From positions 1-55,671 of IMG/VR virus record IMGVR_UViG_3300046460_000136: 55,671 nucleotides of DNA. One strand, 5' to 3'. The notes under the pieces were generated by a model that was not told where the DNA came from, did no database searches, and was given only the letters and a program-made list of their open reading frames with translations. Source of the stretch: a virus. Shown one piece after another: positions 17,434 to 25,834 of the stretch (its first letter is position 1; every line of letters starts with the position of its first letter). The position numbers were made by a program, and so were the translations under genes.

Positions 17434-17676
17434 ATGGCAACTGGGCATCGCACATATCAGTGGGTGAACGGCCGCATTCAAGATGTGGGTTCTATGCGAT
17501 CAATCGAGCCCAAAGAGGCGCTCCCGCCGCCAGAAAAGAAGGCGGAGCGGCGCAGGACAGGTTTGGATTTACAGACCGGGCTCCTTGTCTTCACCTGCAG
17601 TAGCTTGGTGATGGTCTTTGCCGGCGGCGCGCTATGCGCCCTTCTCTTCATCCTCTACGCAATCTTCGTTCGGTGA
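17434..17676 (+). CDS. Small single-span membrane protein on the opposite strand (80 aa)
   Basis: An 80-residue protein with a hydrophilic N-terminal half rich in Pro/Lys/Glu/Arg (EALPPPEKKAERRR) and one hydrophobic helix near the C-terminus (LLVFTCSSLVMVFAGGALCALLFILYAIF). ATG follows gggtga; an earlier in-frame ATG at 17404 is less well placed. It is read against the tail genes and is followed after 3 bp by a secreted protein, so the two form a cargo pair. No family recognised. Confidence 0.6.
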   Translation: MATGHRTYQWVNGRIQDVGSMRSIEPKEALPPPEKKAERRRTGLDLQTGLLVFTCSSLVMVFAGGALCALLFILYAIFVR

Positions 17677-17679
17677 TTT

Positions 17680-18147
17680 ATGAATAAATGGATTTTTCTG
17701 TTGGCTGCTACGGCGACCTCAGCGGCCAACGCCGTGGACATGAGCAAGTCGTGTACGGCTGTTGATTGCTCTGCGGGCTCCAAGGCCGTCACTTACGCGC
17801 AAAAGGACGACTCGTATTTTGCTTGCCCTACATTCGAGCTTTCCGACTATGTGAACGGCGTCATGGGCTTTGTCTCTATGACATACAGCATGACCGGGAA
17901 GCTGCCGAACGTGTCACCAAAGACGGGCGAACCTGAATACACAGGCCAAACCAAGGACATGATTGACAACTGGCGTAACGCAGCGAACGTCTCGACCCTT
18001 GATGAGGCCACTGCCAAGTGCCACGAAGGTAAAAACAAGGTCCAGGTGATAGTCATGAACTCACCTGAAGCAGGTCTATCAGTATGGGTCGCAGACCAAA
18101 AGCAGAACACGTTCTGGCTGCCGCGTGGACACCTATTCAAGCGCTAG
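17680..18147 (+). CDS. Exported protein of unknown function, cargo in the tail operon (155 aa)
   Basis: The first 18 residues are a clear signal peptide (MNKWIFLLAATATSAANA), so the mature protein is periplasmic or secreted. It contains four cysteines (CTAVDC, FACP, KCHEG), possibly two disulfides, a KTGEPEYTGQTKDMIDNWRN region, and ends near FWLPRGHLFKR. It lies between tape measure and the next late gene but on the other strand, overlapping that gene by 11 bp tail to tail. This is the usual layout of a moron expressed in the lysogen. Function unknown. Confidence 0.75.
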   Translation: MNKWIFLLAATATSAANAVDMSKSCTAVDCSAGSKAVTYAQKDDSYFACPTFELSDYVNGVMGFVSMTYSMTGKLPNVSPKTGEPEYTGQTKDMIDNWRNAANVSTLDEATAKCHEGKNKVQVIVMNSPEAGLSVWVADQKQNTFWLPRGHLFKR

Positions 18148-18622
18148 AGTCGTAACCCAGTGACTTGTGGATACCCACGCCGCCGATCATTCCTGACACG
18201 GTAGCCAGCCCCAGAACTCTCCGGATGTATTCCTTGCTCCGCAAGACTGCCGGCCCCATCACCGGGCGCGTCGGCATCTTCGGCGTGCCAAATTCGTGAT
18301 AAAACATTTTGACGTCAGTTGAGCCGATCACCGTTTCCAGCATGTGCGTCGTGTGCGTGATGCTGTCGCGCATTTCGCCGGTAGCCTCCAGCGGCGCATC
18401 GGCCGGGTATCCCATCTTGGCCTTTTGCGCCTCGGTGGAATCGGCCAGGTCGGCCCAAGCCGGGAACGGGCCAATACCTGACTGGTAGTGGCCGATTTCC
18501 GCCTTGGCGACCTGCTCCACCCGAACCGCGCACTGCTCAAGCCCTGCGTGCAGGCTGGCCAGCAGCGCGACTTCCTGAGAGGCCATGTGCAGCGCGAGGC
18601 TGCCAAGATCCTTGAACTCCAT
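18137..18622 (-). CDS. Minor tail / virion morphogenesis-like protein (161 aa)
   Basis: The protein has an N-terminal helical half (LASLHAGLEQCAVRVEQVAKAEIGHY) and a middle block with TGEMRDSITHTTHMLETVIGS and FHEFGTPKMPTRPVMG, the kind of pattern seen in HK97 gp10-type and phage virion morphogenesis proteins (a conserved PxRP near the end). ATG follows gagg; an in-frame TTG two codons earlier overlaps it. It lies directly after the frameshifted chaperone pair and before the tape measure. Confidence 0.65.
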   Translation of the reverse strand: MEFKDLGSLALHMASQEVALLASLHAGLEQCAVRVEQVAKAEIGHYQSGIGPFPAWADLADSTEAQKAKMGYPADAPLEATGEMRDSITHTTHMLETVIGSTDVKMFYHEFGTPKMPTRPVMGPAVLRSKEYIRRVLGLATVSGMIGGVGIHKSLGYDSSA

Positions 18623-18624
18623 GG

Positions 18625-19223
18625 TCAACCCTCTTTCGGCTTGTCGAACTGCATGCTCGACCAGTTCCAGACGCCCGAGCCTTCGAACTCAGAGAACAGA
18701 ATGGAAAAGGCGAAGCGCTCGTAGTCGTCCAGCGGCCCGCATTCAAAAAGCCTATCGAACGGAACCCCGTTTTTCACCAACCAACAATCCCGGCGAAACT
18801 CGGGGTTCGTTGCTAGTTTTTTGCTGCGGCCTGCTCGGCGCCGAGGCCTTCCTGAAGTGCCTTGGCGTCGGCTTCAGCCTTGGCGGCCTCGTACTTAGCC
18901 AGGAAGTGGGCATTGATCGCTGTCATGCCCTCCTCGCCCAGTTCGCTCAACACGGCATCGATCTGCTTCTGCGACTGCGGCAGACCGAAGGGGGTGTCAT
19001 CGATGTAGACGACCATCGCGGCCGGCAATGCGAAACCCGACATGTAAGTCTGGTTGCCCGCCGTTTCGCCGCCGACAGCCATCACAATCCGGCCCTGTTC
19101 CAGCGGCCCTAGCTTGCGCAGCTGGATGGTCCGGCCTTTCGAATCCTGGAGTGTCTCGAAACGCGGCTTTTGATCGACAACAGCCGGCGCCGCTACGCCT
19201 TCGCGTACGGTTACTTTGGTCAT
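18625..19223 (-). CDS. Tail assembly chaperone fusion (G-T type) made by -1 frameshift
   Basis: If ribosomes slip back one base on A AAA AAC at the end of the short chaperone frame, translation avoids the TAG and continues for 63 codons to the TGA at 18625-18627. This gives a 199-residue fusion. The extension (LATNPEFRRDCWLVKNGVPF and onward, ending NWSSMQFDKPKEG) has no start of its own and stays fully open, which is hard to explain otherwise. It sits between tube and tape measure, exactly where lambda gpG/gpGT and its equivalents lie. In those phages the fusion loads the tape measure during tail assembly. Confidence 0.88.
18813..19223 (-). CDS. Tail assembly chaperone, short form (G type, 136 aa)
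   Basis: Unshifted product of the chaperone gene. It is helical and Lys/Glu/Ala-rich, with ETLQDSKGRTIQLRKLGPLEQ in the first half, a central PAAMVVYIDDTPFGLPQSQ segment and a QEGLGAEQAAAKN end. The RKLGPLEQ-type segment is typical of phage tail assembly chaperones of myophages. The last codons carry the slippery heptamer for the longer form. Confidence 0.88.
   Translation of the reverse strand: MTKVTVREGVAAPAVVDQKPRFETLQDSKGRTIQLRKLGPLEQGRIVMAVGGETAGNQTYMSGFALPAAMVVYIDDTPFGLPQSQKQIDAVLSELGEEGMTAINAHFLAKYEAAKAEADAKALQEGLGAEQAAAKN
18816..18822 (-). promoter_or_regulatory. Programmed -1 frameshift site A AAA AAC
   Basis: On the minus strand the heptamer is in the X XXY YYZ register of the zero frame (GCA AAA AAC TAG). 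The stop follows at once and the -1 frame stays open for 63 codons. A short CCCG/CGGG hairpin about 15 nt downstream could stimulate slippage, but it is weak. Confidence 0.85.
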
Positions 19224-19313
19224 GGGTAAATCCTCTGGTCAGCCAGTCGTCAAGGGTGCATGGCGTGCGGGGTGACGAGTCCCGCGCCCTGCCGGGCTGC
19301 CATGCGAACAGGT

Positions 19314-19739
19314 TCAAACCTTGAGGCGGCGCCGAGCGGTGAAGGACATCGACTGGTGAATGGTCTTGTCACCTTCCTTCGGTCCTGCGTCCTCAAGCTT
19401 CAGGATCACGTGGGTGTAGCGCCAGGTGGTGATGCCGCCGCTGACTTCCTGAATGGTTTCAGTGATGGTCGCGGGCGCCTGGTTCACGCCGTTGTAGTAG
19501 TCGCTTTCGAACTGCGCCCACCAGTCATCGAGAGTGGAGTCGGTGCGCTCTGCCTCGAACGTGCCGGTCCAGCCCTTCGGAATCATCAATTCATCGGTCA
19601 GGCCGTTGAGCGGCGTGATTTCCTGGTTGGTGACTTTCGGCTTGGAGTCGAACTTCATGATCTTGCTGAGCCGGATCGGCCCGGTAGGGGTGTTGATGTC
19701 GATCGAGACATCCTTACCCGTGTTGTATCCACCTTGCAT
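19314..19739 (-). CDS. Tail tube protein (141 aa)
   Basis: Tube subunit of the contractile tail. It shows N-terminal MQGGYNTGKDVSIDINTP, the central MIPKGWTGTFEAERTDSTLDDWWAQFESDYY and the late TWRYTHVILKLEDAG segment typical of myophage tubes encoded after the sheath. ATG is preceded by ggag; an in-frame TTG 12 bp upstream is part of that ribosome site. Terminators stand between sheath and tube, which may help set their different amounts. Confidence 0.9.
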   Translation of the reverse strand: MQGGYNTGKDVSIDINTPTGPIRLSKIMKFDSKPKVTNQEITPLNGLTDELMIPKGWTGTFEAERTDSTLDDWWAQFESDYYNGVNQAPATITETIQEVSGGITTWRYTHVILKLEDAGPKEGDKTIHQSMSFTARRRLKV

Positions 19740-19759
19740 GGCGTTCTCCAAATGAAAAA

Positions 19760-19776
19760 CCCGGCGCTAGGCCGGG
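19760..19776 (-). terminator. Intrinsic terminator between sheath and tube
   Basis: Stem cccggc/gccggg (19760-19765, 19771-19776) with a 5-nt loop is followed on the minus strand by five T, after the sheath stop at 19797 and before the tube ribosome site. Confidence 0.65.
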
Positions 19777-19796
19777 CTGGGAAGTGGTTTCGGCGC

Positions 19797-21350
19797 TTAC
19801 TGGCGCGGGGTGGCGGATGCAACAATCGAGACGGACTGGCCCGCTTCGAGGTTCACCAGGAAGTAGCGGATCACGGACAGGTATTTGACCTGCACGTCTG
19901 CCTGCATGTAGCCCAGGGCAACGCGTGCATCGGGGTTGTTCGCCGCATCCAGTTGGACCGAGAACGCCGGGCCGCCATTGACGTCGCCGATCATCCCCTG
20001 CTGGACCAGCGTCTGCAGGAAGCTCTCCATGGTCGACTTGGTTTCGCGGCGAACATCCGGGGTCTGCAATCGGCCGATGGTGCCGCCGAAGCTCGCCGCG
20101 ATGGTCAGCGCGATGAAGTTCGTCATCCGGGTGTAGTTGTCACCGTTCACCGCGGCGTTGCTGGACACGTTCAGGCCGGATCGGCAGCCGAAGTAGCTGC
20201 CACCCGGGCAAGGGTTGGTGATCACGTCCAGGCGCGCCGTGTTGATCGCGCCAATCTCGGCGATGCTGTACGGCTGCTGCGCCAGATTGCGCTGCGTCGA
20301 TACCGCATTGGTGATCGGCTTGTTCAGCGGGCTCTGGTTCGGTGACAGTGCGGCGATCTTGGCGGCGGCGAACGTCGCCGGAGCAATCATGCGCTGCTGG
20401 CCGTTCACCTGGTCTTGCCAGTACACCCAGTCGCCGACCATGACCTTCAGCGCATAGCTATCACAGCCCGCAGTGGTCAGCGCGGTGGCGACGGTGGTGT
20501 AGGAGGCGCCCGCAACGCCCTGCGTGATCATGTAGCAGCCTTCCGACAGGCCGTAGGTCAGCATGGTCGGCCATTGGGTGCCGTCGGTGAGATCCACCAG
20601 GTTGGCCACTTGTGCACCGCTGCCGCGCAAGGCGTACATACCTTTGCGGGTTGCGCCAGTCACACCGTCGGTGCCTATCAGTACCGTGTCGGTGATAGTG
20701 GTATTGCCAGAGGTGCCAGTGGTGAAGGCGATGGTCTGCGTGGTGGCCGGCGCGAGAATAGTTGCTCCGGCCGACGCGATCACGAGCTGAGATGGCCCGC
20801 GAATACCGGACTGGCCGTTGTTCACCGCGCTGACGATATTGGCCCACAGCGCACCGGCGGAACCGGTGATGTTGTCGAACACCTCAGGCGCGACACCTGG
20901 CAGCGAGATGACCAGCTTCCAGCTGGATGCAGCAGAGCCGGCCGAGAGCGTGGCGCTCAGCGAGTTGCCCAGGGTGCCGGTGTAGAACGCGGTCAGCGTG
21001 ACGCCGGTAGCGGCCGCTGTGTCTTTCAGCAGGCCGACAGCCGCAGCGTCCGTGCCGTCAGTCACACGAACGGCACGGATGTTCGACGCACCGCCCTGAA
21101 TAGACACGGCAATCGCGGTACACAGGTCGTACTTGCGCACGGTCTGCGTGCCGAACTTCTGTGAAGCGTCCCCAGGCGAGCCGATCAGAGTGGACGCGCC
21201 AACTGGCCCCCAGTCAGCGATACCGACGATGCCCAGAATGTCCGTGGCCACGCCATTGATGAAACGGGTCTTCGGTGGGACGATCTGGATGTACAGATCC
21301 GGGGCCGTGAGTGCCGCCGTGTTCAAGCTGCCTGCCGGATAAATGGGCAT
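19797..21350 (-). CDS. Tail sheath protein (517 aa)
   Basis: Contractile sheath subunit; this is the strongest evidence that the phage is a myovirus. Recognisable segments are PDLYIQIVPPKTRFINGVATDI near the start, IVGIADWGPVG, a variable Ala/Thr/Gly-rich outer domain in the middle, and the conserved C-terminal handshake region (ARVALGYMQADVQVKYLSVIRYFLVNLEAGQ). Length is normal. The following gene is the tube. Confidence 0.95.
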   Translation of the reverse strand: MPIYPAGSLNTAALTAPDLYIQIVPPKTRFINGVATDILGIVGIADWGPVGASTLIGSPGDASQKFGTQTVRKYDLCTAIAVSIQGGASNIRAVRVTDGTDAAAVGLLKDTAAATGVTLTAFYTGTLGNSLSATLSAGSAASSWKLVISLPGVAPEVFDNITGSAGALWANIVSAVNNGQSGIRGPSQLVIASAGATILAPATTQTIAFTTGTSGNTTITDTVLIGTDGVTGATRKGMYALRGSGAQVANLVDLTDGTQWPTMLTYGLSEGCYMITQGVAGASYTTVATALTTAGCDSYALKVMVGDWVYWQDQVNGQQRMIAPATFAAAKIAALSPNQSPLNKPITNAVSTQRNLAQQPYSIAEIGAINTARLDVITNPCPGGSYFGCRSGLNVSSNAAVNGDNYTRMTNFIALTIAASFGGTIGRLQTPDVRRETKSTMESFLQTLVQQGMIGDVNGGPAFSVQLDAANNPDARVALGYMQADVQVKYLSVIRYFLVNLEAGQSVSIVASATPRQ

Positions 21351-21369
21351 GGCGTCCTCCTAATGAAAA

Positions 21370-21389
21370 AGCCGCCTCGATGGGCGGCT
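21370..21389. terminator. Bidirectional terminator upstream of the sheath
   Basis: Perfect stem agccgcc/ggcggct (21370-21376, 21383-21389) with A5 before and T5 after, so it can work on both strands. It lies between the 65-aa gene and the sheath. Confidence 0.78.
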
Positions 21390-21411
21390 TTTTGTGTGTG
21401 GGTTTCGCCTG

Positions 21412-21609
21412 TTAGGCGTTGGCGACTTTCAGGACATTGCCTGCGCATTCGCCGGCCAGAATCGAGGCGACCTCGTCGGCATCAGTGATCGCCTGGCCAA
21501 CCTGGTAGTCGGCGAAGGCGAACTTGACGGTCAGCTTGTAAGGCGATGCGGCGGCTTTGGCTTTTGGTGCCGGGGCAACCACGGGGCTATCTGGGGTATC
21601 GGAGTCCAT
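21412..21609 (-). CDS. Small protein between neck genes and sheath (65 aa)
   Basis: A 65-residue protein beginning with a Pro/Ala/Lys-rich disordered part (SPVVAPAPKAKAAASPYKL) and ending in a compact domain with VGQAITDADEVASILAGE. ATG is preceded by gagg. Small genes of this kind commonly precede myophage sheath genes; the function is unknown. Confidence 0.65.
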   Translation of the reverse strand: MDSDTPDSPVVAPAPKAKAAASPYKLTVKFAFADYQVGQAITDADEVASILAGECAGNVLKVANA

Positions 21610-21617
21610 GTCGGGCC

Positions 21618-22439
21618 TCAAGGATTCACAGTGATTACAGGAAGCCCGGACTGGGCGTTGACGATGTTCAGTACCGGAGCAATGACTTCGGTAGCTTGCA
21701 GCACTTGCGTGGTGGCGTAGTCGACGCTGTAGAACAGGTCGATCCGGTAAAGGTCAGCTTTTTGAAGGTGGTCAGTCATCAGCGACCCAGCAGAAGTGAT
21801 GATCCCGCTGGATCCGTCCGTAAAGGCTATGTTGTTGCTATCTGATAGCACCGAATCGAGCTGATCAGCGACGGCTGCCCTCGCCTCTGGAGAGTTGGCC
21901 CAGACGATGATCTGCACCACCTGCTCCTGGCGCTTTGTTTCCTTGAAGGCCGTACCGAATCCACCAACCCGCGTGAAGATGTTGTGCGCGCCCGTGAGCG
22001 TGATCACCGGCCCTACGTTGGAGGCGCCGGGGATCATCGAGGCAAGCGCGGTGGCGGCTGTCGTGAGCGTGTCCGTCACCTGCATGGCGTACACATAGTG
22101 GGTGCCGTTGAGGTTGATCAGCAGGTTCTGCTTGCTGACCGTGCCCGACAGGGTCACCACGGCTCCGGCGACCGTCATCACGACTGTGTGCACTGGCGAT
22201 GTCAGGATCTCCCAGCCTCGGCCCAGGTACCGCGTGGTTTTCCGATCCTTGCCGTGCGGGTAGACGCTGATATGCGCAACTCCTGCCTTTAGGTCGTCGT
22301 CCAGCACGTTCGGCACCGGCCAACCCGGATAAACCTTCACCGGAATGCCCGAGGCGCTCGGCTGACCGATGCCGTTCGGGTAGACAATGGCGGCGATTTG
22401 CGCGGAGAGCTGCTTCGTTACGTCGGTTAGGCTCGCCAT
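21618..22439 (-). CDS. Neck / tail-completion-type structural protein (273 aa)
   Basis: Soluble, beta-rich protein starting MASLTDVTKQLSAQIAAIVYPNG. It contains GIPVKVYPGWPVPNVLDDDLKAG, the GRGWEILTSPVHTVVMTV segment, a KETKRQEQVVQIIVWANSPEAR motif and a late LYRIDLFYSVDYATT. The position just before sheath and after the head genes fits a tail-terminator or neck protein, but no named domain is certain. The start is chosen by aggtg and by tight packing with the preceding stop. Confidence 0.65.
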   Translation of the reverse strand: MASLTDVTKQLSAQIAAIVYPNGIGQPSASGIPVKVYPGWPVPNVLDDDLKAGVAHISVYPHGKDRKTTRYLGRGWEILTSPVHTVVMTVAGAVVTLSGTVSKQNLLINLNGTHYVYAMQVTDTLTTAATALASMIPGASNVGPVITLTGAHNIFTRVGGFGTAFKETKRQEQVVQIIVWANSPEARAAVADQLDSVLSDSNNIAFTDGSSGIITSAGSLMTDHLQKADLYRIDLFYSVDYATTQVLQATEVIAPVLNIVNAQSGLPVITVNP

Positions 22440-22441
22440 CG

Positions 22442-23080
22442 TCACACCTGCGCTTGCATTGCGGTGATGCGCCAACCCATATCGGTCAGTTCAGCGCTGG
22501 AAATCATGTATTTGCGATCCAGCTCATCACGGATGATGTCGCTGGTGCGGAACACGACGCCCGGATAAGCCGGCATCAGGATTGCCCACCACGGTGTTTT
22601 TACGTCCTCAGGCAGCTTCACCTCGTTCGTCTCACCCTTCGTGCCCTGCAGAATGCTGGCAGGCCAGCCCTGCATGATCGGCACCTCGGTGTCTCTTCGT
22701 TCGCCGGCCCAGCCGCCCAGGCCAACGCCGGGATCCATGCCGACGCGCAGCACATCAACCGTCCGGTTCGCCTGCACGCAAAGAATCGGCAGCGTGTCCT
22801 GCATCGCGGCGATGAAGAACGTGCCCTGTCGGCCGACGATGAAGTCACCGACGGCAAACTGCCGGGCGTCGAACAGGCCCAGCCAATCGGCCTTGCCGTA
22901 CTTGTTTGGCGCGGAGTACTTGAAGTTGGTGGTGAACGAGACCGGCAGCGTCTGCAAAGCGGTTGACGACAGCGGGTTACTGGCGCTGGTAGCGCGAAAT
23001 TGCTGGTAGTCGAAACCGATTCGCTTGGCGGCCTTGCCGTAGCCGATGTAGATCTTTGACTGGAGCTTCGTGCCGTCCAT
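22442..23080 (-). CDS. Head-tail joining region protein (212 aa)
   Basis: Protein of unknown family in the head-to-tail junction block. The N-terminal IYIGYGKAAKRIGFDYQQFR, a hydrophobic beta-rich middle (FAVGDFIVGRQGTFFIAAMQ, PILCVQANRTVDVLRV) and a C-terminus with DIIRDELDRKYMISSAELTDMG suggest a structural protein whose tail interacts with others. It is not a match to any named domain I can recall; the call rests on location. Confidence 0.6.
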   Translation of the reverse strand: MDGTKLQSKIYIGYGKAAKRIGFDYQQFRATSASNPLSSTALQTLPVSFTTNFKYSAPNKYGKADWLGLFDARQFAVGDFIVGRQGTFFIAAMQDTLPILCVQANRTVDVLRVGMDPGVGLGGWAGERRDTEVPIMQGWPASILQGTKGETNEVKLPEDVKTPWWAILMPAYPGVVFRTSDIIRDELDRKYMISSAELTDMGWRITAMQAQV

Positions 23081-23081
23081 G

Positions 23082-23474
23082 TCAGCCCCTTGCCAGGCTG
23101 ATTCCGCCCGAGCCGAGAGAAGGACCGGGTGGGATGCCGATGAACCCGCACAATTCGCGGCGCCAGATCCGGTAAAGGTTCATGCGGTCGCGTACTTCGT
23201 CCTTGTTGTGCACCCAGACGGCAGCCTGATCCGTGTCGAGGTTCTCGGTCGAGGACAGGACATCCGTTTCAAGGCCCGCGATTTTGGTCAGGAACGAGGT
23301 CATGGTGACCTCTTCCTCCGGGCGCAGACTTTCCAGCCGGTGGTTCAGCGTTTGCCAGATCAATGGCGCAACCCAGCCCCACGCGGTATCGCGCCGGTCA
23401 TCCAGCGTCACATCACCCTGCATCGGATAACCGGCGTAACGTCTGGCATCCGACTTTTGCTGATCAGTAAGCAT
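23082..23474 (-). CDS. Head completion / adaptor-like protein (130 aa)
   Basis: Helical 130-residue protein starting MLTDQQKSDARRYAGYPMQGD, with tryptophans in WGWVAPLIWQTLNHRLESL and a KIAGLETDVLSSTENLDTD helix. The size, helical nature and place behind the coat gene fit a head-tail connector (gp6-like) protein; this is an inference from context. Confidence 0.6.
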   Translation of the reverse strand: MLTDQQKSDARRYAGYPMQGDVTLDDRRDTAWGWVAPLIWQTLNHRLESLRPEEEVTMTSFLTKIAGLETDVLSSTENLDTDQAAVWVHNKDEVRDRMNLYRIWRRELCGFIGIPPGPSLGSGGISLARG

Positions 23475-23515
23475 GTTCGGCTCCTGCTACCTGTCGTTGT
23501 CGCCGGTTTGGCGTG

Positions 23516-23776
23516 TTACTGAGCGGCATCCAGCAGGGCTTGCAGCGCGGCCTGGTCGGCGTTCTCGTCGAAGGTGATGCCCTTCTCGGTCAGAGCGGCC
23601 TTGGTTGCGTCGAGCTTGCCGGCGGCTTCATTCGCCGCATCCAGAGCCTTCTGCTCTTTGGCGGTCAGCTTCTTCGGTGCAAACAGCTCGTGCTCGCCTT
23701 CAACGAAGTCTTCTTCGTTGATCAGGACGTACTCGCCCTGGTCTTCGCCCCACGGCTTAACCTGAATAGTGCCCAT
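23516..23776 (-). CDS. Small protein with HeH/LEM-like C-terminal motif (86 aa)
   Basis: Residues about 55-85 (DATKAALTEKGITFDENADQ, then AALQALLDA) have the helix-turn-helix spacing of the HeH/LEM-like motif often found at the end of phage head proteins. The N-terminus (MGTIQVKPWGEDQGEYVLIN) is a separate small domain. It follows the coat gene. ATG is preceded by ggag. Possibly a head decoration or completion protein; not certain. Confidence 0.6.
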   Translation of the reverse strand: MGTIQVKPWGEDQGEYVLINEEDFVEGEHELFAPKKLTAKEQKALDAANEAAGKLDATKAALTEKGITFDENADQAALQALLDAAQ

Positions 23777-23827
23777 GCGTTTCTCCACAAAGAAATGAGC
23801 CCGGAGCCGAAGCCCCGGGCAATCCAG

Positions 23828-24982
23828 TTAACCGAGCAGAAGAGCCATGTGCTCGGTTTTGACGGCAGCAACGCCCCATGCCAGCGCGATTTCGTACTGG
23901 ATCTGGCGATATTGCTTGTACAGCGAGATCTCGAACGAGAGGCCGCTGACCGGGTCGGTGATGATCATGCGATCGGACGCGCTGTCGCCGCCTTCTGGCA
24001 GAGCCGGTGCGCGGGTGGCCACAGCCAGAGCCGAGCGGGCAAACGCCATGTTGCGGGTGGTCGCGGCGATCACAGTGATCAGGGTTGCGGCGGCGGGGAT
24101 CGCCTTGCGCAGACCAGGCGCGGCCAGAGTGATGGTGCCGCCGTTGGATACGTCAGCATCGCCGGATGCGATCACGTACTTGTTGGTGTCGCCAGCCAGG
24201 GTCACCACGTCACCAGCCAGAATCGAACCGGTACCGGCCGAGGCCAGGGTGAGCACAGTGGCGCCAACGGCGTAACCTGCGGCGTTGGTGGTGCCAGCAG
24301 CGCCGGTACCGACCACAGGGGTTTTGACCTGTGCCGATTCACGGATGGCGAAGCCGTGCACATCGAGCAGCACACCGCGGCGCAGCAAGCTGGTGTCAGC
24401 CGCTTCGTTGGCCTTGGTCAGTTGACCCAGGGTGCGCATGCTTGCGCCGGCGGTGGTGTCCAGCACCATCTGCAGGTCGCTCAATGGCGCGCCGTTGTCC
24501 GACAGGATTTTGCGCATCTGCGCAGCTTCTGCCAGGTTGGTGGCGAACGGCACGGTGCCGGCGGCGCCATAAGCACGCGAGGTCTTGGTGAAGAGGCTGG
24601 CAATGTCAGACTCGACCTCGTTGACCAGCGCACGCATGCCCTGAGCGAGTTGGTCGCGCAAGATGACGTTGTACGACGCGCCGTTGTTGTCCAGGCCGCG
24701 CTTCTCTTCACCGTTCCAACGCACCGGAACCCGGCGAGCCTTGGTAATGGTCATCGACACGGAGCCGATAGTCTGGTCGCCGTCGTTCGGCGGGGTCACG
24801 GCCGGGGTGATGTCGGATGCGGTTGCTGCCGGCGCCACAGGCGAGGTGACGGTCTGACCGACAGCCGCACGGTCGTAGGTCATGTCGGACGATACGGCAG
24901 GGATGAACCCGACCAGTTCGCGCGACACGACGTCCAGTGCGTTGTAGATCGTGGTGGTAAGGCCGGTGAGAGTGTTGCTCAT
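23828..24982 (-). CDS. Major capsid protein, P22 coat-like (384 aa)
   Basis: Coat protein of the P22 gp5-like branch of the HK97 fold. The N-terminal MSNTLTGLTTTIYNALDVVSRELVGFIPAV, the YDRAAVGQTVTSPVAPAATASDI segment, the QMVLDTTAGASMRTLGQLTK motif, a telokin-like inserted domain rich in Gly/Thr/Ala around residues 220-300, and the closing LSFEISLYKQYRQIQYEIALAWG match this family. It follows the scaffold by 16 bp. Confidence 0.92.
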   Translation of the reverse strand: MSNTLTGLTTTIYNALDVVSRELVGFIPAVSSDMTYDRAAVGQTVTSPVAPAATASDITPAVTPPNDGDQTIGSVSMTITKARRVPVRWNGEEKRGLDNNGASYNVILRDQLAQGMRALVNEVESDIASLFTKTSRAYGAAGTVPFATNLAEAAQMRKILSDNGAPLSDLQMVLDTTAGASMRTLGQLTKANEAADTSLLRRGVLLDVHGFAIRESAQVKTPVVGTGAAGTTNAAGYAVGATVLTLASAGTGSILAGDVVTLAGDTNKYVIASGDADVSNGGTITLAAPGLRKAIPAAATLITVIAATTRNMAFARSALAVATRAPALPEGGDSASDRMIITDPVSGLSFEISLYKQYRQIQYEIALAWGVAAVKTEHMALLLG

Positions 24983-24998
24983 GGATTGCTCCTAGGGA

Positions 24999-25757
24999 TC
25001 AGTCGGTAACTTCGCCGCCCGCAGTCACGTGTGCATGCTTGCCCATGGGGTCAAGTGCATCGAACTGGGATCGGGAGAGGGATTTTTTGCCGTTACCGCC
25101 ATTGCCACCGCCATTCGGAGCACCGGAGCCATTGGCCCCAGAACCTTTCAGGATGTGATCGCGGTGCGGGTATTGCTCAACAAGGGTTTCGATTGCTTCA
25201 TCGAAGTCAGCGATTTCGCCGGGACGCGTGCGGCTGTAGATCTTCTGGCCGTGCTGGTCGTAGGCGATGGTTTTGCCATCCTCGACTTTGAAGGCGGTGC
25301 CGAATTTGGACTGGACCAGGTCTGCGGGGATTGCCAGCTTCTCGCCGATGTACTTGGAACGGCTGAATGCACCGCCGATCTTTTCTTCGTAGAGTTGCTT
25401 TTCGAAGGTCTGCGCCTTGGTGGACCACTCATCAACCTGGCCTTGGAAGGCCTTGCTGATTTCGTTGCGCACCACGTCGATCTCACCGGCATCCACCAGT
25501 TTTTTCTGATCGAGCTTCGACACGAGCTCCAGGGCTTTCTTGGCGGCGGCGCCGTCCGTGATCCCGTCGAACGCTTTCAAGGCCGTTTCAGCAGCCTCTT
25601 TGCCTTCGCGATGGGTCTTGGCTTCAGCGTTCAGCCGGGTAATCGTGTTCACGGTGCCGGGAGCGTCGAAAGCGACCTCTTTGCCATCGTCGTACACGTA
25701 CACAGGCTTGCCGTCTTGCAGTACAACGTGGCCTTGGTCATCCAATTTCAGTTTCAT
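24999..25757 (-). CDS. Capsid scaffolding protein (252 aa)
   Basis: A highly charged, helical protein directly upstream of the coat gene. The N-terminal beta strands (MKLKLDDQGHVVLQDGKPVY) are followed by a long Lys/Glu/Ala coiled region, then the KYIGEKLAIPADLVQSKFG block and a Gly/Asn-rich linker (ANGSGAPNGGGNGGNGKKS) to a C-terminal hook. This architecture is typical of DUF6651-type phage scaffolds. ATG preceded by ggag. Confidence 0.85.
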   Translation of the reverse strand: MKLKLDDQGHVVLQDGKPVYVYDDGKEVAFDAPGTVNTITRLNAEAKTHREGKEAAETALKAFDGITDGAAAKKALELVSKLDQKKLVDAGEIDVVRNEISKAFQGQVDEWSTKAQTFEKQLYEEKIGGAFSRSKYIGEKLAIPADLVQSKFGTAFKVEDGKTIAYDQHGQKIYSRTRPGEIADFDEAIETLVEQYPHRDHILKGSGANGSGAPNGGGNGGNGKKSLSRSQFDALDPMGKHAHVTAGGEVTD

Positions 25758-25834
25758 TGATGCATCTCCGGGCATCCGCCCATTTGTTGAGCCATCCGGC
25801 CCGGCGCGGCGCTATCCATCCGGAATCGCGCCCA

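Noticed and set aside
23513-25009. 498-codon plus-strand frame opposite the coat gene
   Set aside because: Composition is that of an antisense shadow (Gly/His/Arg-rich) and the coat protein on the other strand is certain.
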